Shown piece after piece: positions 61,690 through 64,000 of a DNA stretch of 64,000 nucleotides. A program made the position numbers and the translations under genes. Origin of the DNA: Lachnospiraceae bacterium JC7 (GTDB lineage Bacteria > Bacillota > Clostridia > Lachnospirales > Lachnospiraceae); assembly GCA_000513555.1 (NCBI GenBank), contig ALYD01000001.1, positions 186,001 through 250,000 of the forward strand, in the 5' to 3' direction. How positions within the stretch are numbered: the first letter of the stretch is position 1; each line of letters starts with the position of its first letter. The notes below the pieces were generated by a model. That model was not told where the DNA came from. It ran no database searches and saw nothing but the letters and a program-made list of their open reading frames with translations.

Positions 61690-63006
61690 ATGACAAATGT
61701 TGCTATCGTAAGCCCTGATCATTCACTGGAACCGGTTGATAAAGTTATAGCCGAGCATGATTTTGGCTGTCAGTTTTATAAGTATATATATAAGAAGATG
61801 TCCGATATCGATGAGATATATCAGGACTGCAAGGGAAAGTGTGATGTCATCTTCTTCTCGGGAGAGCTTGGATATCATTATATAAAGAATAAGTTCCCGG
61901 ACATCAGGATACCGTGCACATTTACTGCATATGAGCCTATAGATGTGCTGTCGATACTTCTGCAGTTCAAGATAGAGCATCCCCAGACACCTCTTAACCG
62001 TATCTTCTGTGATTTCCTGACTTCAACAAACAACTACATGGGAATCAGGCAGTATATAAAAAAGGATGACTGTCCGTATTTCTTTGAGGATACCCATTAT
62101 GATTATAAGCACATTACGGCTTATGCAAAGAAGCTCTGGGATGAGGGAAAGATAGATTACATACTCTCCCGCTCCATCAACAATCTGAAAAGACTTGATG
62201 AGCTCCACATCCCCTATGTGGCGGTATTCCCTTCAGAGGATATGATAGTTAAGTCCATTAGATCTGCCATGAAGGAGTTAAGACTTAATCAGATCGAGCA
62301 GAAGGACGAGATAAGCATTCTCATCAGACTTCCTTTCGGTGAAGATATCGAGCAGGAGGAGCAGGAATACAGAGAGGCTACGGTTTATAAGATGCTAGCG
62401 GATTACCGTAAGGATACACACCGTCATTTTTCCATTTCACAGGGCTTCAACCAGTTTGAGATACATGACCGTCTCGAGGCGGGAACATTTGAGATTGATA
62501 AGCTGAGACCTTTCCTTCTCAGGATGAAGAAGGAGCTGGGATTTGCTTTCAGGATCGGTGCCGGTGTAAGCTCATCCAAGGAGCGCTCCAGATATTTCGC
62601 AGAGCATGCTCTCATGGAGGCGAACAGATACGGAAGAAATGATGCCTTTTTCGTTGGTGAGGAAGGAAAGGTGACAGGACCTCTCAGCTCCGACACCCAG
62701 CTCATGTACAACTATTCCAATGAAAAGGCCCTGAACTTCTCCCGCGAGAATGGAATCAACGAGACCAATATACTGAAGCTCATCAGCATGTTCGAGCAGG
62801 ATGAGAAGCAGGTGATAAGCTCTCACGAGCTGTCTCAGCTTTTGGGAATCACACCGAGATCCGCCAGCCGTATCCTGGCAAAGCTTCTTGATCTCCGTAT
62901 CATCCGACTCACTGAAAATGAGGTTCAGGATAAGTCAGTCCGCCAGGGACGTCCGACCCATTACTTCAACTTCAATGTGATGGAGTTCAGGAATGCGCTG
63001 ATGTGA
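61690..63006 (+). CDS. One-component transcriptional regulator with GGDEF-like and winged-helix domains
   Basis: 438 residues from ATG 61690 (SD GGAG six bases upstream; the frame is open to 61660). Three parts: an N-terminal alpha/beta region (about 1-200, VAIVSPDHSLEPVDKVIAEHDF in part, CDVIFFSGELGYHYI) that resembles a two-lobed sensor; a GGDEF-like region (about 215-335) with FRIGAGVSSSKERSRYFAEHALMEANRYGRND in part, which has the GGDEF-fold spacing but lacks the GGDEF active-site motif; and a C-terminal winged helix (about 369-438, SSHELSQLLGITPRSASRILAKLLDLRII in part). I do not recognise the ligand. It is divergent from ftsK and followed by a small membrane-protein gene, possibly its target. 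Confidence 0.75.
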   Translation: MTNVAIVSPDHSLEPVDKVIAEHDFGCQFYKYIYKKMSDIDEIYQDCKGKCDVIFFSGELGYHYIKNKFPDIRIPCTFTAYEPIDVLSILLQFKIEHPQTPLNRIFCDFLTSTNNYMGIRQYIKKDDCPYFFEDTHYDYKHITAYAKKLWDEGKIDYILSRSINNLKRLDELHIPYVAVFPSEDMIVKSIRSAMKELRLNQIEQKDEISILIRLPFGEDIEQEEQEYREATVYKMLADYRKDTHRHFSISQGFNQFEIHDRLEAGTFEIDKLRPFLLRMKKELGFAFRIGAGVSSSKERSRYFAEHALMEANRYGRNDAFFVGEEGKVTGPLSSDTQLMYNYSNEKALNFSRENGINETNILKLISMFEQDEKQVISSHELSQLLGITPRSASRILAKLLDLRIIRLTENEVQDKSVRQGRPTHYFNFNVMEFRNALM

Positions 63007-63048
63007 TCTTGGGGATATGGTTGTGATTTAAATATTGATATCTGAAAA

Positions 63049-63351
63049 ATGATAAGTATAAAGTTAAAGAAAACAATTCTTGTAGTGCTGGATACCATCT
63101 TCATCATGGCGACTGTAGTTCCTGTTCTTGTTTTGCTGAAGGAATGTATAGAGGCGGCAATTGTTGGAACCATACCCTGGGGATTCGGATACGGCGTTGA
63201 TTACGGAGAGAAAATATTCGGAATAGAGGCATTCTTTTATGTTATGTCTTTCTACCTTGCATTCTTCTTTGTGCTGGTTGCATTATGGGCAATGCTTTAT
63301 GTTTTTACTTCTTTCTTTACTGTATTTACATTGGTTTATTTAAAGAAATAG
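63049..63351 (+). CDS. Small membrane protein of unknown function
   Basis: 100 residues with two or three membrane segments (about 8-30, 60-97) separated by a short loop (GTIPWGFGYGVDYGEKIFG). No family recognised. The SD is weak, so the start is uncertain, but the hydrophobic pattern and the downstream terminator support a real gene. It lies 42 bases after the regulator, on the same strand. Confidence 0.6.
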   Translation: MISIKLKKTILVVLDTIFIMATVVPVLVLLKECIEAAIVGTIPWGFGYGVDYGEKIFGIEAFFYVMSFYLAFFFVLVALWAMLYVFTSFFTVFTLVYLKK

Positions 63352-63357
63352 TTTAAA

Positions 63358-63400
63358 AAGACCTGTGGTCGGAGTTTTCAGGCTCCTGACCACAGGTCTT
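63358..63400. terminator. Bidirectional terminator between converging genes
   Basis: A perfect 13-bp outer stem (63358-63370 with 63388-63400) with inner GAG/CTC pairing; T-rich sequence follows on the plus strand and A-rich sequence precedes it, so it can serve both the small membrane-protein gene and degV. Confidence 0.85.
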
Positions 63401-63453
63401 ATTTCATATTTTTTGAAGCTCAGGCAAAAAGTCTCTCAAACCAGACAGATAGC

Positions 63454-64000
63454 TTAGTCGTTTATTCTCTCGTCGCCCCACCAGAATACGGCGATGGTTC
63501 CGGGACCGGTATGACAGCTGATGGTAGGACCAACCTTAAAGAGAGAAGGCTTTCCACCTTTAAGATTAGGGAATTTTTCAGCGATCATGGATGCCATCTT
63601 TTCGCCATCCTCAGGACAGCCGGCCTGATTGATGAAGCATTTACCGGAATACTCGAGGCGGTCATCGGCAGTTTCAGTCATCTTCTGAAGGATGCGTTCC
63701 ATGACCTTCTTCTTGGTCCTTATCTTCTCTCTTGTCTTGAGAGAGCCGTCATAGGCGATCTCAAGGAGAGGACAAATGTTTAAGACATTACCTATAAAAC
63801 CTGATGCCTTGGATACACGTCCGCCCATGATAAGGAACTTAAGGTCAGATGTGAAGAACCATGATTGGATAAAATGCTTGTGGTCCTCTGCCCATGCGGC
63901 GAGATCATCTATATTCATGCCCTCATCCCTGAGTTCGCACATCTTATCTACAAGAAGAGCATAACCGCCTGTAGCATTGGCAGAATCGATTATTATGAGC
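63454..64000 (-). CDS. DegV family fatty-acid-binding protein, C-terminal part (runs off window)
   Basis: The visible C-terminal 182 residues contain IIIDSANATGGYALLVDKM, FLIMGGRVSKASGFIGNVLNICPLLEI in part and CHTGPGTIAVFWWGDERIND, motifs of DegV proteins that bind fatty acids for FakA-type kinases. The frame is open beyond 64000, so the start and the first domain are missing. Read on the minus strand, ending behind the bidirectional terminator. Confidence 0.9.
   Translation of the reverse strand, partial: LIIIDSANATGGYALLVDKMCELRDEGMNIDDLAAWAEDHKHFIQSWFFTSDLKFLIMGGRVSKASGFIGNVLNICPLLEIAYDGSLKTREKIRTKKKVMERILQKMTETADDRLEYSGKCFINQAGCPEDGEKMASMIAEKFPNLKGGKPSLFKVGPTISCHTGPGTIAVFWWGDERIND

Noticed and set aside
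1-64000. CRISPR array, insertion sequences, prophage
   Set aside because: No regularly spaced direct repeats, transposase, integrase or phage structural genes were found in either strand.

Overview
The window is a stretch of Firmicute chromosome with a moderate G+C content, close to that expected of Lachnospiraceae (a Butyrivibrio/Lachnospira-like anaerobe is my best guess). Supporting signs are strong Shine-Dalgarno sites, sigma-A promoters with 17-bp spacers, Firmicute gene orders (infC-rpmI-rplT; priA-def-fmt-rsmB-rlmN-prpC-prkC-rsgA-rpe), a meso-DAP-type MurE, a DUF6465 lysine/alanine-rich protein and a biotin-dependent Na+-pump cluster. Almost every gene is on the minus strand. The plus-strand exceptions are a small membrane transporter-like gene (21865), a one-component regulator (61690) and a small membrane protein (63049). 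No insertion sequence, prophage or CRISPR array is visible.

Region by region, from low to high coordinates (transcription mostly runs right to left): the radA start and a stand-alone clpC (1-2748); two secreted or surface proteins that share a cadherin-like domain, one with a cohesin-like domain and one a glucosaminidase (2971-6801); a five-gene Na+-translocating decarboxylase operon with two different carboxyltransferases (7063-12600); an rRNA methyltransferase and a DUF6465 protein (12940-14999); a tightly overlapping seven-gene operon with cdaA and cdaR (c-di-AMP synthesis), a TPR protein, two unknown membrane proteins and a Wzy-like polymerase (15072-21618); a COG2426 membrane protein and tRNA-Leu(CAG); infC-rpmI-rplT behind an L20-type attenuator leader (22689-23978); engB, clpX, clpP and tig (24093-28243); a CYTH enzyme, then an S1 protein, ispH and cmk (28416-31632); a flavoprotein and aspartokinase (31914-34666); a three-gene MacB-like ABC export system with a large surface protein (34827-39052); serS; then a long colinear housekeeping cluster from fhs through murE, murF, priA, def, fmt, a zinc peptidase, rsmB, rlmN, prpC, prkC, rsgA and rpe to a pyridoxal kinase (40786-58049); and finally ftsK/spoIIIE, the plus-strand regulator and a partial degV.

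Functionally the window combines protein quality control (ClpC, ClpX, ClpP, trigger factor), ribosome assembly and modification, cell-wall synthesis and its signalling (MurE, MurF, PASTA kinase and phosphatase, c-di-AMP cyclase) and anaerobic energy conservation (Na+-pumping decarboxylase). The least explained parts are the c-di-AMP operon, which ends in a polymerase rather than glmM; the double-carboxyltransferase Na+ pump with a biotinylated OadG-like lipoprotein; the ABC/surface-protein operon; the one-component regulator at 61690; and several clusters of intergenic hairpins.
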